Origin: an uncultured Acidimicrobiales bacterium
GTDB lineage: Bacteria > Actinomycetota > Acidimicrobiia > Acidimicrobiales > SHLQ01
Direction: 5' to 3'
Assembly (NCBI GenBank): GCA_938023735.1
Contig: CALJDK010000055.1
Location: forward strand, 1 to 64,000
Length of the DNA stretch: 64,000 nucleotides
The stretch's first letter is position 1. Every line of letters begins with the position of its first letter. The position numbers were made by a program, and so were the translations under genes. This document shows, piece by piece, positions 44,376-53,025 of the stretch. The notes beneath the pieces were generated by a model. It was not told the DNA's origin, made no database searches, and saw nothing but the letters and a program-made list of their open reading frames with translations.

Positions 44376-44843
44376 GTGAAACGCTTTCTCATCATTCTCG
44401 TCGCCACCGCCATGGCATTCGTCGGGTTTGCGCCCGGAGCCTCAGCGGAGGAGGACGTCGCTACCTCGGAGCGATGTGAGCGCCAGGAACAGATCGAACA
44501 ACGCCTCACTCGGAAGATGGACAAGATCGCCGCCAAGGCTGACCGCATTGAGATGCGGATGGATCGGGTTGCCGAACGGATCGACAGCTTCGACTCTTCG
44601 AAGAAGAACTTCGAGAAGCGTATGGCGAAGGCTGAGCGTCGGATGGAGCGTCTCGAGAGCAAGGCTGCGAAGAACCAGGAGCGAGCTGATCGTGTCGAAG
44701 CGAAGCTTGCGAAACTGATGGCCGAATGTGGCGGGCTCGACGAGCCGGTCGAAGAAGCTCCAGTCGAAGAGGCCCCTGAGGAAGAAGCCTTGGTAGAGGA
44801 GACCCCTGGGGAAGAAGCTCCCGAAGAAGATCAGGTCGGCTAA
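44376..44843 (+). CDS. Secreted coiled-coil protein, unknown
   Basis: A 155-residue protein with an N-terminal signal peptide (KRFLIILVATAMAFVGFAPG, cleavage near ASA-EE). It is followed by about 80 residues of charged heptad-like sequence (RKMDKIAAKADRIEMRMDRV and onward) predicted to form a coiled coil, two cysteines (SERCE, MAECGG), and an acidic glutamate- and proline-rich tail with imperfect EEAPEEE repeats. The GTG at 44376 follows an AAGGG ribosome site. I do not recognise a family. It might be an extracytoplasmic scaffold or chaperone. Confidence 0.72.
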   Translation: MKRFLIILVATAMAFVGFAPGASAEEDVATSERCERQEQIEQRLTRKMDKIAAKADRIEMRMDRVAERIDSFDSSKKNFEKRMAKAERRMERLESKAAKNQERADRVEAKLAKLMAECGGLDEPVEEAPVEEAPEEEALVEETPGEEAPEEDQVG

Positions 44844-44846
44844 TCC

Positions 44847-45040
44847 TCAGGAAAAGCGCGCCAGAAGTTCGGCGAGCGGTTCGAAGGCCGCCGGGTCCAC
44901 GAGACCCGGCGTGCTGACGATTGCGGTTTGCACCCCTGCGGCCGTGAGCGCGCTTCCGTCTCTTACGTTCGGCTGCCGACGTGGTGAACCGAACCGCCAC
45001 GGCATTAACGCCGTGATTTTGGGCGAGGGCATAGAGCTCG
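44847..45040 (-). pseudogene. C-terminal remnant of an LLM oxidoreductase-like gene
   Basis: The minus-strand segment ALTAAGVQTAIVSTPGLVDP, then AAFEPLAELLARFS and a TGA, resembles the C-terminus of F420-dependent luciferase-like oxidoreductases. There is no room for the rest of the barrel: upstream sequence is replaced by family A repeats at 45046-45175. This looks like a truncated gene end left after a rearrangement. Confidence 0.35.
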
Positions 45041-45045
45041 GTGCC

Positions 45046-45175
45046 TGGAACCTTTGGACCCTGAGGTACCTGGAACCTTTGGCCTGTGAGGTACCTGGAA
45101 CCTTTACCCCGGTTTGGTACCTGGCACCGAAGTGGGGGTTTGGTGCCAGGTACAAAAGTCCATTTGGGCGAATTA
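45046..45175 (-). repeat. Repeat family A, copy 2 (starts at a stop codon)
   Basis: Three TGGAACC...GGTACC units lie at 45046-45070, 45071-45095 and 45096-45121, then the hairpin GTACCTGGCACC (45117-45128) / GGTGCCAGGTAC (45142-45153), then AAAAGTCCATTTGGGCGAATTA. On the minus strand it begins with the TAA of the SDR gene, as copy 1 does after the P450 gene at 24900. Confidence 0.8.
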
Positions 45176-46054
45176 GCCGTTGGGGAACTTGAGTTTGTCG
45201 ATTGGGAAGTCGGCTGGCTGCCAGCCTTCTACTAGTTCTTTGCCTTGAAGGTCACGGACCGGGAGGTTGAGCTCGTGGAGCAGCGACAGGCTGTAGGCCA
45301 CTCGACCGGTGAGCACCGCTGGGTCTCCGGTAAGGAGCACCCAGGCGGCCTCGATCATCGTTTCCATTGGTTCGATGATGTGACCGGTTGCTTCCAAATC
45401 GACTCGGGCGACGGCACCGGGAGTGGCAACGGCGGCTTCGGGCGTGAGGCAATTGAGCGACACGCCAGTTCCGTACAACTCGGCTGCGCCGCCGGTGGTT
45501 GCACGGTCGAGGAACGCCTTCGACCCGCCGTAAGCGGCGGCTCCGCCGGTTTGGCCGAGAGTGAACGGTGGGCCCTGCGGGTGGCGGGCCGAACCCGAAC
45601 TGATGTTGAGCACCGATCCGGCGCCACGTTCGATCATCGACGGCAGCACTGCCTGAGCCATGAGCCAAGGTGTTCGCACGTTCACCCGGTACGCGATATC
45701 CATCCGCTTCGCGCTGATCTCGGCATAGGGCGTGTAGTAGGCGGCCGCAGCGTTGTTGACGAGATAGTCGATGGGTCCGAACGCTCCGATGACTGGCGCC
45801 AAAATTGCCGACGGGTCGATGTCTTCCGCCGACAGATCGGCAACCACCGGCATAGCCATGCCGCCCGCTTCGACGATCTCGGCGACCGTCCGCTCGAGAG
45901 AACCATCGAGATGGCTGTCGCCATCGCCGAGGGTGCGCGCCACACAGGCGACCGCACATCCTTCTGCTCCTAAGCGAAGCGCAATCGCTTTGCCGATGCC
46001 CCGGCTTGCGCCGGTGACGACGGCAACCTTTTGCGAGGAATTGTCGGCTGCCAC
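45173..46054 (-). CDS. SDR-family oxidoreductase
   Basis: A 293-residue short-chain dehydrogenase with the glycine motif TGASRGIGKAIALRL, NNAAAAYY, the catalytic Ser in LNISSGSA, and the Tyr-x3-Lys in AAYGGSKAF. The C-terminus is longer than usual for the classical type. It would oxidise or reduce a hydroxy/keto group. It is 6 bp downstream of the alcohol dehydrogenase gene, so co-transcribed. The stop codon opens the family A repeat. Confidence 0.9.
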   Translation of the reverse strand: MAADNSSQKVAVVTGASRGIGKAIALRLGAEGCAVACVARTLGDGDSHLDGSLERTVAEIVEAGGMAMPVVADLSAEDIDPSAILAPVIGAFGPIDYLVNNAAAAYYTPYAEISAKRMDIAYRVNVRTPWLMAQAVLPSMIERGAGSVLNISSGSARHPQGPPFTLGQTGGAAAYGGSKAFLDRATTGGAAELYGTGVSLNCLTPEAAVATPGAVARVDLEATGHIIEPMETMIEAAWVLLTGDPAVLTGRVAYSLSLLHELNLPVRDLQGKELVEGWQPADFPIDKLKFPNG

Positions 46055-46060
46055 CGGGAG

Positions 46061-47155
46061 TTACTCGCCGTGGGGCAGAAGAACCGTGCGGGCTTCGGCG
46101 CCTTCTTTGAGGGCATCAAACGCGGCCTGGAGGCCATCGAGTCCGGCAGTGTTGGAGATCATCTCGTCGAGCTTGAGTTTGCCCTTGAGATACAGGTCGG
46201 CGAGCAGCCGGAAGTCGCGTCGAGGCTTCCCGCCGCCGGCACGGATACCCATGAGGTTCTTGTTCTGATGCAGGTCTTGGAAGCCATAGGTGACGGTTGC
46301 GGTGAGGTCGGGCACGCCCACCGCACACACGTTGCCGCCCGCTCGAGTCATCTTGATGGCGTCGGCCAGCAGAGCGGTGCTACCTACAACCTCGAAGGAG
46401 TGGTTCACGCCGAGTCCAGCTTTGGTCATTCCCTTTACGGCGGCAACGGCGTCGAAATCGTCGCCTTCAGCAAGAATGAAATCGGTGGCACCAAAGTCGA
46501 GTGCCATTTTCTCTTTCGAAGGTGCCCGGTCGATGGCGATGATTTGGCTGGCCCCCGACAGCGCAGCCGCCTGGATAACGTTGAGGCCAACACCGCCAGC
46601 TCCGATAACCACACAGGTGTCGCCGATGCCTACTTGCGCCCGGTTAAAGACCGCGCCCGCGCCAGTCATGACGCCGCAGCCAATGAGCGCAGCTGAGGCC
46701 AACGGGACCTCTTTGGGGATTGGGATGCACTGGTTCTCGGACACGATGGTCTCTTGAATGAACGCTCCGATGTTTGCGAAGTTGTAGAGCGGTTGGTCGC
46801 CTTCCATGTAGGGCTGAGCGAGGCCGCCAAGGGCCCCACAGTTACCGGGGTCGCCGGCTTCGCAGACCTCGCAGTGTCCGCAGTTGCCGAACGTTGACAG
46901 CACAACATGGTCGCCAACCTCGCAGTAGGTGACCGCCGAACCGGTCTCGATAACAACACCTGCGGCCTCGTGGCCCGGCACCAGCGGGGTCGGCATGTAG
47001 TACTTGCCGTGCACACAGCTCAGGTCGCTGCCGCACACGCCGGCGGCCCGCACCTCGACCCGCACTTGGCGGGGGAGGAGATCGGCGACGTGTTCGATGT
47101 CGTTCGACAATCGGATGCTGTCTTCGGTGGTGCCTTCGAGGATGAGTCCCTGCAT
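46061..47155 (-). CDS. Zinc-dependent alcohol dehydrogenase (MDR class)
   Basis: A 364-residue enzyme with the catalytic Cys in GVCGSDLSCVHG, PGHEAAGVVIETG, structural-zinc cysteines in CGHCEVCEAGDPGNC, and the Rossmann motif GAGGVGLNVIQAA. The organisation matches the truncated dehydrogenase at 1-1008, although the two differ in detail. It likely works with the SDR 6 bp downstream in a lipid-type catabolic operon. Confidence 0.92.
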   Translation of the reverse strand: MQGLILEGTTEDSIRLSNDIEHVADLLPRQVRVEVRAAGVCGSDLSCVHGKYYMPTPLVPGHEAAGVVIETGSAVTYCEVGDHVVLSTFGNCGHCEVCEAGDPGNCGALGGLAQPYMEGDQPLYNFANIGAFIQETIVSENQCIPIPKEVPLASAALIGCGVMTGAGAVFNRAQVGIGDTCVVIGAGGVGLNVIQAAALSGASQIIAIDRAPSKEKMALDFGATDFILAEGDDFDAVAAVKGMTKAGLGVNHSFEVVGSTALLADAIKMTRAGGNVCAVGVPDLTATVTYGFQDLHQNKNLMGIRAGGGKPRRDFRLLADLYLKGKLKLDEMISNTAGLDGLQAAFDALKEGAEARTVLLPHGE

Positions 47156-47257
47156 GTCGTGCTGGTTCGCTTTCGCTAAGGGTGCTTACAGAAATAGGGG
47201 CGCTTGCAGAAAGGGGGTACGTAAGGGGAAAGGGGGTACGTAGGGGAGATTGAGAAA

Positions 47258-48091
47258 TTAGAACGGGTACGCCGTGCCGTAGAAATCGCTGGCACCGTTG
47301 GTATCTGCTTTGTGTTTGGCCCAACGGGGTTCGCCGACCCCTACGGGTTTGTCGCCAAGCACGGTGATTCGCTGAATGATTCGTTGGCCCTCAAAGTCGT
47401 TGGCTACCGAGTGAAGGGTGCAGCGGTTGTCCCACATCGCGACATCGCCCGCTGACCACCGGTGACGTACCGAGAAGCTGCCTTGCTCGCACCAACGAAT
47501 CAGGAACGGCAGGAGAATGTCAGATTCTGGTCTCGAGAGCTGTCGGATGTGTTTGGTAAAGATCCGGTTGACGTACAGGCTCTTCCGTCCGGTTTGGGGG
47601 TGGATGCGAACCACGGGGTGCTCGGCATGGCCCTCGCCGTAGGTGTTGACGTGTATAGCGGTCATTCCCTCGAGCATTTCCTTCATCGGCGCAGAGAGCC
47701 CTTCGTACGCGTCGTACAGGTTGATCCACATCGTGTCGCCACCGACGGGCGGGCACTTGACCATATTGAGGATCGAGGTGATCGGCGGACTCTCGCGAAA
47801 GGTGACGTCGGTGTGCCAGACATCGGCGGTCGGGGTGTCGGCGGAGTCGAGCACAACGATCTCGGGGAAATCTTCGTCGAAGTGAACGAGCATGTCGTTG
47901 ACTTCTAGTTCGCCGAACAATGAGGCGAAGCGGTGGTGGCCCTCATGGGTGAGGTTCTGCCCGGGAAAGAACAGTACGAGATGATCGGCGAATGCCTGCA
48001 GTACGGCCTCGTTCTCGTCGTCGCTCAGATTATTGAGATCGACGCCATGAACTTCGGCGCCGAGCGACCCTCCAACCAGCTTGATTTCCAT
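47258..48091 (-). CDS. TauD/TfdA family 2-oxoglutarate dioxygenase
   Basis: A 277-residue iron(II)/2-oxoglutarate dioxygenase with the His-x-Asp in VWHTDVTFRESPP, the distal His in NRCTLHSVANDF, and the Arg in QRIIQRITVLG. GGDTMWINLYDAY is family-typical. It resembles the TauD-like protein at 9600 in layout. A TetR-type palindrome lies 21 bp upstream, in the gap shared with the divergent monooxygenase. Confidence 0.9.
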   Translation of the reverse strand: MEIKLVGGSLGAEVHGVDLNNLSDDENEAVLQAFADHLVLFFPGQNLTHEGHHRFASLFGELEVNDMLVHFDEDFPEIVVLDSADTPTADVWHTDVTFRESPPITSILNMVKCPPVGGDTMWINLYDAYEGLSAPMKEMLEGMTAIHVNTYGEGHAEHPVVRIHPQTGRKSLYVNRIFTKHIRQLSRPESDILLPFLIRWCEQGSFSVRHRWSAGDVAMWDNRCTLHSVANDFEGQRIIQRITVLGDKPVGVGEPRWAKHKADTNGASDFYGTAYPF

Positions 48092-48112
48092 ATCCGAACT
48101 TTGACACAGAAT

Positions 48113-48127
48113 CTGACGGTCCGTCAG
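48113..48127. promoter_or_regulatory. TetR-type operator palindrome
   Basis: CTGACGG (48113-48119) and CCGTCAG (48121-48127) are perfect arms around one base. The TGAC-GTCA form is typical of TetR-family operators in actinobacteria. It lies between the divergent starts of the TauD-like gene (48091) and the monooxygenase (48166). No TetR gene is in the window. Confidence 0.6.
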
Positions 48128-48165
48128 GTTTGAATGTCGATCTCGAAGTGTGAAAGAACTTGCCT

Positions 48166-49629
48166 ATGGAACGACCCGATCCGAAATTTGCGATCATCGG
48201 CGCTGGGATGTCTGGCATCCTTGCGGCGGTGAAGCTTCAAGAAGCAGGTCTTGAATTCACCATCTTCGAAAAGGCCGACAAGGTCGGGGGTACCTGGCGC
48301 GAAAACACCTATCCGGGAATCGCCTGCGACGTGCCATCGCACATCTACAGCTACAGCTTTGAACTGAATCCCGAGTGGAACTACTTCGCCTCGCCCGGCA
48401 GCGAAGTGCAGAGCTACTTCGAGGGTGTGGTCGACAAGTACGGTATCGATGCCCACATTCGGTTTGGCGAAGCGGTTACCCGGGCCGATTGGGACGAGTC
48501 CGATGGCGGCGGATGGCAGGTGGAAACGGCAGGCGGCTTCTCGGGCCGCTTCGATTGGGTGATCGCCGCCACCGGGGTGCTGCACCATCCCAAGATGCCC
48601 GATATCGAGGGGCTCGATGACTTCGACGGCGACATGTTCCATAGCGCCCAGTGGGACCACGATGTCGAGCTCGATGGCAAACGAATTGCTCTGGTCGGCA
48701 CCGGCTCCACTGGAACCCAAATTACCGGAGCGCTCGGTCCTCGAGCCGGGAAGCTTTCGTTGTTTCAACGCACCGCACAATGGGTTGTTCCGATGGAACA
48801 GGTCGCCTACAGCGAAGACGAGAAACAGGCGTTTCGCACCGATGCCGACCTGCTCAAAGATCTCCATCAGGAGCTGTCCAATAGTTTTCATACCGGTTTT
48901 GCCTCGCAGATCATCGACGCCGGTACGTCGTTCACCACCGACATGGAGGCCGTGTGCAACGAGGTCCTCGAAAACAAGGTGACCGACCCCACGCTGCGCG
49001 AGAAGCTCCGCCCCAACTACACGCTCGGTTGTAAGCGGCTGGTTGTTTCGCACAACTTTTATGACGCGGTGCAATTGCCGTCGGTCGAGCTGGTCACCGA
49101 TGGCATCGAACGTATCGAGGCTGACGGTATTCGTACCGACGACGGTCGCCTCCATGAGGTCGACATCATCGTTTTGGCCACGGGTTTTCATGTCGACCGG
49201 TTCATGCGGCCGATGGATATCGTCGGCGCGAACGGCCTTGTGCTCGACGACGTGTGGAGCGAGCGCCCATCGGCGTACTTGGCGCTAGGCATTCACGGGT
49301 TCCCCAACTTCTTCATGCTCAACGGACCCAACTCTCCGGTCGGCAACTTCTCCCTCATCGCCACGGCCGAAATGCAGATGAACTACATCATGCAGCTTGT
49401 CGACCTCTGGCGGAGCGGGCAGGCCGAGTGCGTGCACCCGGCCGATGAAGCCGCAGCCCGGTTCGAAGACGAGCGGGTCGAGGCGGCAAAGAAGACGGTG
49501 TGGGCCACCGGTTGTCGCAGTTGGTATCTCGATGACCGGGGAATCCCGTTTGCTTGGCCGTTTCCGTTCGACCGTTTCCAGGCCGAAATGGCCGAGCCGA
49601 AGCTTGGCGATTACGTCACGACGCTGTAG
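48166..49629 (+). CDS. Baeyer-Villiger monooxygenase-like flavoprotein
   Basis: A 487-residue FAD/NADPH monooxygenase. Motifs are GAGMSGILAAVKL, GGTWRENTYPGIACDVPSH, the fingerprint FDGDMFHSAQWD (F-x-G-x3-H-x3-W) and a second Rossmann GTGSTGTQI. The ATG at 48166 is used rather than the TTG two codons before. It would convert a cyclic or linear ketone to an ester. It converges on, and overlaps by 14 bp, the acyl-CoA synthetase pseudogene. Confidence 0.9.
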   Translation: MERPDPKFAIIGAGMSGILAAVKLQEAGLEFTIFEKADKVGGTWRENTYPGIACDVPSHIYSYSFELNPEWNYFASPGSEVQSYFEGVVDKYGIDAHIRFGEAVTRADWDESDGGGWQVETAGGFSGRFDWVIAATGVLHHPKMPDIEGLDDFDGDMFHSAQWDHDVELDGKRIALVGTGSTGTQITGALGPRAGKLSLFQRTAQWVVPMEQVAYSEDEKQAFRTDADLLKDLHQELSNSFHTGFASQIIDAGTSFTTDMEAVCNEVLENKVTDPTLREKLRPNYTLGCKRLVVSHNFYDAVQLPSVELVTDGIERIEADGIRTDDGRLHEVDIIVLATGFHVDRFMRPMDIVGANGLVLDDVWSERPSAYLALGIHGFPNFFMLNGPNSPVGNFSLIATAEMQMNYIMQLVDLWRSGQAECVHPADEAAARFEDERVEAAKKTVWATGCRSWYLDDRGIPFAWPFPFDRFQAEMAEPKLGDYVTTL

Positions 49630-51210
49630 CCGCGGCGAGCATGTCACGTAGTTCGGCCTTCACGACCTTGCCCACCGGGTTGCGAGGCAATACGGCGATC
49701 GTTTCGACCCGTTCGGGGAGCTTGTAGCTGGCAACGTCGAGGCCGCGAAGGTGTTCGGCCAGGTCGGCTACCGACGGAGCCGCCGAGTCGGTGGGCACCA
49801 CAAAGACCGCTACGCGCTCGCCGAGGTCGGGATCCGGGCTGGCAACCACGGCGCACTCGGCAACATCGGGATGGGTCGAGACAAGCGCCTCGACCTCTGC
49901 TGCCGATACGTTCATTCCGCCACGGATGATGATGTCTTTTGCTCGGTCGATAAATCGCAGCAGCGGTCGGCCGTCGATGGAGATTGCGCGTTCGAAGATA
50001 TCGCCGGTGCGGTAGAAGCCGTCGCCGTCGAATTCGGCACCGTCAGAACCGAGGTATCCCGAGAACACGGTGACACCCTTGAACCGCAACTCGCCAGGCT
50101 GGCCGGGTTCGGTGATCTCGACGCCCATGTCGCTGTCGACCAGGCGAACCTCAACGCCGGCACGTTCGGGGAACGGAAAGTATCGGGCTCGCTCGGCCGG
50201 GTCGGGCACCGTCGACGCCGTCGAGAGCAACGATGCGCCCTCATTGGACCCAAACGCGTTCACGATTTCGATGCCGCGGTCGTGCCAGCCTTCGACCATC
50301 CACGGATCGAGCGGGGCTGAACCGGATGTGATCGCCCGAATATTGCTGAGGTCGAGCCCTTCGAGCATCGCGTCGTTGCGGAGCAACATATTGAGCAGCG
50401 GCGGCGGCGCCACGGTGTAGGTGATTTTCTCGGACGCAAGCTGCCCAAGAAACACCGGCAGGTCAATCGGGTGGTGCAGCACCAGCGTGGCGCCGGTTTC
50501 GATCCACGGCACCAACATTCCGCCGATGCCACCCATATTGACCAGTGGAAGGGACAGAGGATTCGGTCGTCGGCACCGAGACCCAGTTCCGTCACCTGGA
50601 AGTTGGAGGTAGCGAGCCACATCGCATGGGTTCGGGGGACGCCTTTGGGTACGCCGGTGGTTCCCGAGGTCCAACAGATCGTGGCCACGTCGTCGGGCGC
50701 TGCGTCGACCGCCGTAGGTTTCGTATCACCCGAGGTGGCAGAAACAGCTACTGCGGTTGCTCCGTCGATGGTTTCGTTGCCGATGGTAAACATCGTTGCG
50801 TCGAACTCGGCACATACCGCCTGAGTCGAGGCGAGCACGTCGGTCCGGTCAGGTCGGGCGCCGGTGATGAACCAGCGTGCGTCGGCGGCATCCAGGCCGT
50901 AACGAAGCTCGTGTTGGCGGTGTTGCACCGGGAAGGGTGTGGCTACAGCGCCGATTCGCGTGCAGGCCAGAATGACAATCGGAAGTTCGGCGGCGTTAGG
51001 GAGCTGAATCGCCACCGGGTCGCCCGTGGCCACGCCGGCCTGTTGGAGTCCATTCGCGACCGAGTCGATCGCTGCGTCGAGCTGCGACCAGGTGTAGGTC
51101 TGTGGATCGCCGCAGAAGAACGCCGAACGATTGGGAGCATCGATCAGTGCGGCCGAATCAGGATTTGCCTGGACGGCCGAGCGAACTTGTCCGTCGAGTG
51201 TCTGCACCAT
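49616..51210 (-). pseudogene. Acyl-CoA synthetase (AMP-forming), single-base frameshift
   Basis: Two adjacent frames make up one adenylate-forming ligase. The N-terminal half (to about 50550) has CWTSGTTGVPKGVPRTHAM, the P-loop. The C-terminal half has SLPLVNMGGIGGMLVPW, GSNEGASL, GELRFKGVTVFSGYLG, RAKDIIIRGGMNVSAAEVEA and the C-terminal lysine region NPVGKVVKAELRD. They are joined by a -1 shift at the G-run 50551-50553: one extra base there would read DDRILC-P-LPLVNMGG. It may be a real inactivation or an assembly error in a homopolymer. It is divergent from the DUF35 gene over a KstR-like site. Confidence 0.82.
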
Positions 51211-51250
51211 GCGGGCAAGGTAGCACTGGGTGGAAATTGTGACAGGAAAC

Positions 51251-51264
51251 TAGAACGAGTTCTC
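51251..51264. promoter_or_regulatory. KstR-like operator
   Basis: TAGAACGAGTTCTC fits TNNAACNNGTTNNA, the KstR consensus, at every fixed position except the last base. AGAAC and GTTCT are exact inverted repeats. It lies between the divergent acyl-CoA synthetase (starts 51210) and DUF35 (starts 51287) genes. KstR represses sterol catabolism genes in actinobacteria; other TetR proteins bind similar sites. Confidence 0.5.
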
Positions 51265-51286
51265 ATGTGGAATCTATGGTGGCCTG

Positions 51287-51688
51287 ATGAGCGAAACCGC
51301 CACCCAGATCCCACATGTTGACTACCTCGTGCTCGGCGACTCGCCGCACCTGGTTGCCAACGAATGTACGAGCTGCGCAAGCCGCTACTTCGATCGCCGC
51401 AACGCCTGTGCGAAGTGCTTCGGCAGCGATTTCACCAAGGCCGAGGTGCCCACGGCGGGCGAAGTAACCGCCTTCACCATCGTGGCGTTCGCCGCACCGG
51501 GCGTTCCCACTCCCTTCGTGGCTGCGGTGGTCGACTGCGACGGCACGCAGGTTCGAGGAAACATCATCAACTGCGAGCCCGACGCCGATCATGTGAGCCT
51601 TGGCATGCAAGTAGAGCTCGCAACCTATTCACTGGGCACCGACAGTGCCGGCACCGAGGCCATCGGCTTCGGCTTCCAACCCATGTAA
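51287..51688 (+). CDS. DUF35 zinc-ribbon/OB-fold protein
   Basis: A 133-residue protein. The rubredoxin-like zinc ribbon is CTSCASRYFDRRNACAKC with two CxxC pairs, followed by the OB-fold part (VTAFTIVAFAAPGVPTPFVA). Such proteins partner with SCP-x-type thiolases as acyl-CoA-binding scaffolds. The thiolase gene is 80 bp downstream, which supports this role. A REP-like palindrome lies in the gap. Confidence 0.9.
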   Translation: MSETATQIPHVDYLVLGDSPHLVANECTSCASRYFDRRNACAKCFGSDFTKAEVPTAGEVTAFTIVAFAAPGVPTPFVAAVVDCDGTQVRGNIINCEPDADHVSLGMQVELATYSLGTDSAGTEAIGFGFQPM

Positions 51689-51696
51689 CTACCAAA

Positions 51697-51727
51697 CGCG
51701 ACACTCGTGTCTGACACCTGTGTCGCG
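51697..51727. repeat. REP-like palindrome, copy 2
   Basis: CGCGACACTCGTGTC (51697-51711) and GACACCTGTGTCGCG (51713-51727) pair except at two positions. The right arm is identical to that at 7021-7035. It sits just after the DUF35 stop codon, between it and the thiolase gene. Confidence 0.7.
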
Positions 51728-51768
51728 GTTTCGAAATTTCAACCCATCCAGCAGAATCGAGCAGCACC

Positions 51769-52974
51769 ATGGCAAGCGACGACATCTACATTCTCGGCAT
51801 CAACATGACGAAGTTCGGGAAGCATCCCGACAAAGACTCCATCGACCTTGGTGCCGAAGCCGCCATGGCTGCGCTGGCCGACGGTGGGGTCACGATGGCC
51901 GACATGGGCATCCTGGCCGCCGGAAACCTGCTCGGTTCGCCCGGCTTCGGACAGAGCTTGCAGAAGCAGATCGGCCAAACGGGTATCCCGGTGTACAACG
52001 TGGCCAATGCGTGCGCCACCGGCGCAACTGCGCTCCGCACCGTCGTGATGGCGATCAAGGCTGGCGAGTGCGACATGGGTCTCGCGGTTGGCGTCGAGAA
52101 GCTTTCTGGTGCCGGTCTGTTGGGTGGCAGCGGTAAGAAGAAGTCCGACGACGACACGTGGACCCCCGACGGTCGCTTTGGGGCAGTGGCATCCACCGAC
52201 GGTCGCATCGGTACCCAGAACATGCCGGGCGTGTTCGCGCAGGTCGGTATGGAGTACGGCCATAAGTACGGCGGCACCAGCTTTGAGCTGTTCGCTCGTA
52301 TCAGCGAGAAGAACCACAACCACTCTACGCTGAACCCGCTTGCCGCCTACTCGAAATCGATGCCGCTCGAGCAGATCATGGGCGACATGATGATCGCCTA
52401 CCCAAACACCCGGCCGATGTGTTCGGCCAACTGCGATGGTGGCGCTGCGGCCGTGCTGGTATCGGGCGAGAAGCTCAAGAGCCTGTCCGACGAGCAACAG
52501 CGTCGTGCAGTGAAGATTCGGGCGTCGGTACTCACCAGCGATCCGTGGCAGGACGGCTGCCAGATTCTTCCCGATGTCAACACCCTCACACGGATGGCCG
52601 CCAACCAGGCCTACGAGACCGCATCGGTCGGTCCCGAAGATCTCGATCTGGTCGAGCTCCACGACTGCTTCGCTACCGCCGAATTGGTGCACTACGACAA
52701 CCTGATGTTGTGCGACGAGGGCGGCGCCGTCGACTTCTTTGAGTCGGGCAAGCCGTTCCGTGACGGCGAGCGGCCAGTGAATGTTTCGGGAGGCCTGCAA
52801 TCGAAGGGCCATCCGATCTCGGCCACGGGCATCGCCAACGTCTGGGAAGTCTGCCATCACCTTCGCAACGAAGCCGGCGACCGCCAGATCGAGGGCGCCC
52901 GTATCGGGCTTGCCCATGTCATTGGTCTCGGCTCGGCGTGCGGTGTACACATCCTCGAGTCATCGGCGGCGTAG
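51769..52974 (+). CDS. SCP-x-type thiolase
   Basis: A 401-residue non-classical thiolase. The nucleophilic Cys is in NACATGATALRT, the His in VELHDCFATAEL, and the C-terminal GGLQSKGHPISATGIAN motif has the GHP. The classical C-terminal CxG is replaced by SACG. Together with the preceding DUF35 protein this is the Ltp-DUF35 arrangement known for steroid side-chain aldolases and thiolases. The CoA ligase and acyl-CoA dehydrogenase genes follow. Confidence 0.9.
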   Translation: MASDDIYILGINMTKFGKHPDKDSIDLGAEAAMAALADGGVTMADMGILAAGNLLGSPGFGQSLQKQIGQTGIPVYNVANACATGATALRTVVMAIKAGECDMGLAVGVEKLSGAGLLGGSGKKKSDDDTWTPDGRFGAVASTDGRIGTQNMPGVFAQVGMEYGHKYGGTSFELFARISEKNHNHSTLNPLAAYSKSMPLEQIMGDMMIAYPNTRPMCSANCDGGAAAVLVSGEKLKSLSDEQQRRAVKIRASVLTSDPWQDGCQILPDVNTLTRMAANQAYETASVGPEDLDLVELHDCFATAELVHYDNLMLCDEGGAVDFFESGKPFRDGERPVNVSGGLQSKGHPISATGIANVWEVCHHLRNEAGDRQIEGARIGLAHVIGLGSACGVHILESSAA

Positions 52975-53025
52975 AAGCCTCTACCGAGGCGAGCGTCGCG
53001 AAATTCACCACCACAGGAATCACAC

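Noticed and set aside
51739-52950. 403-residue minus-strand ORF over the SCP-x thiolase
   Set aside because: Antisense shadow typical of high-GC DNA; the thiolase motifs are on the plus strand.
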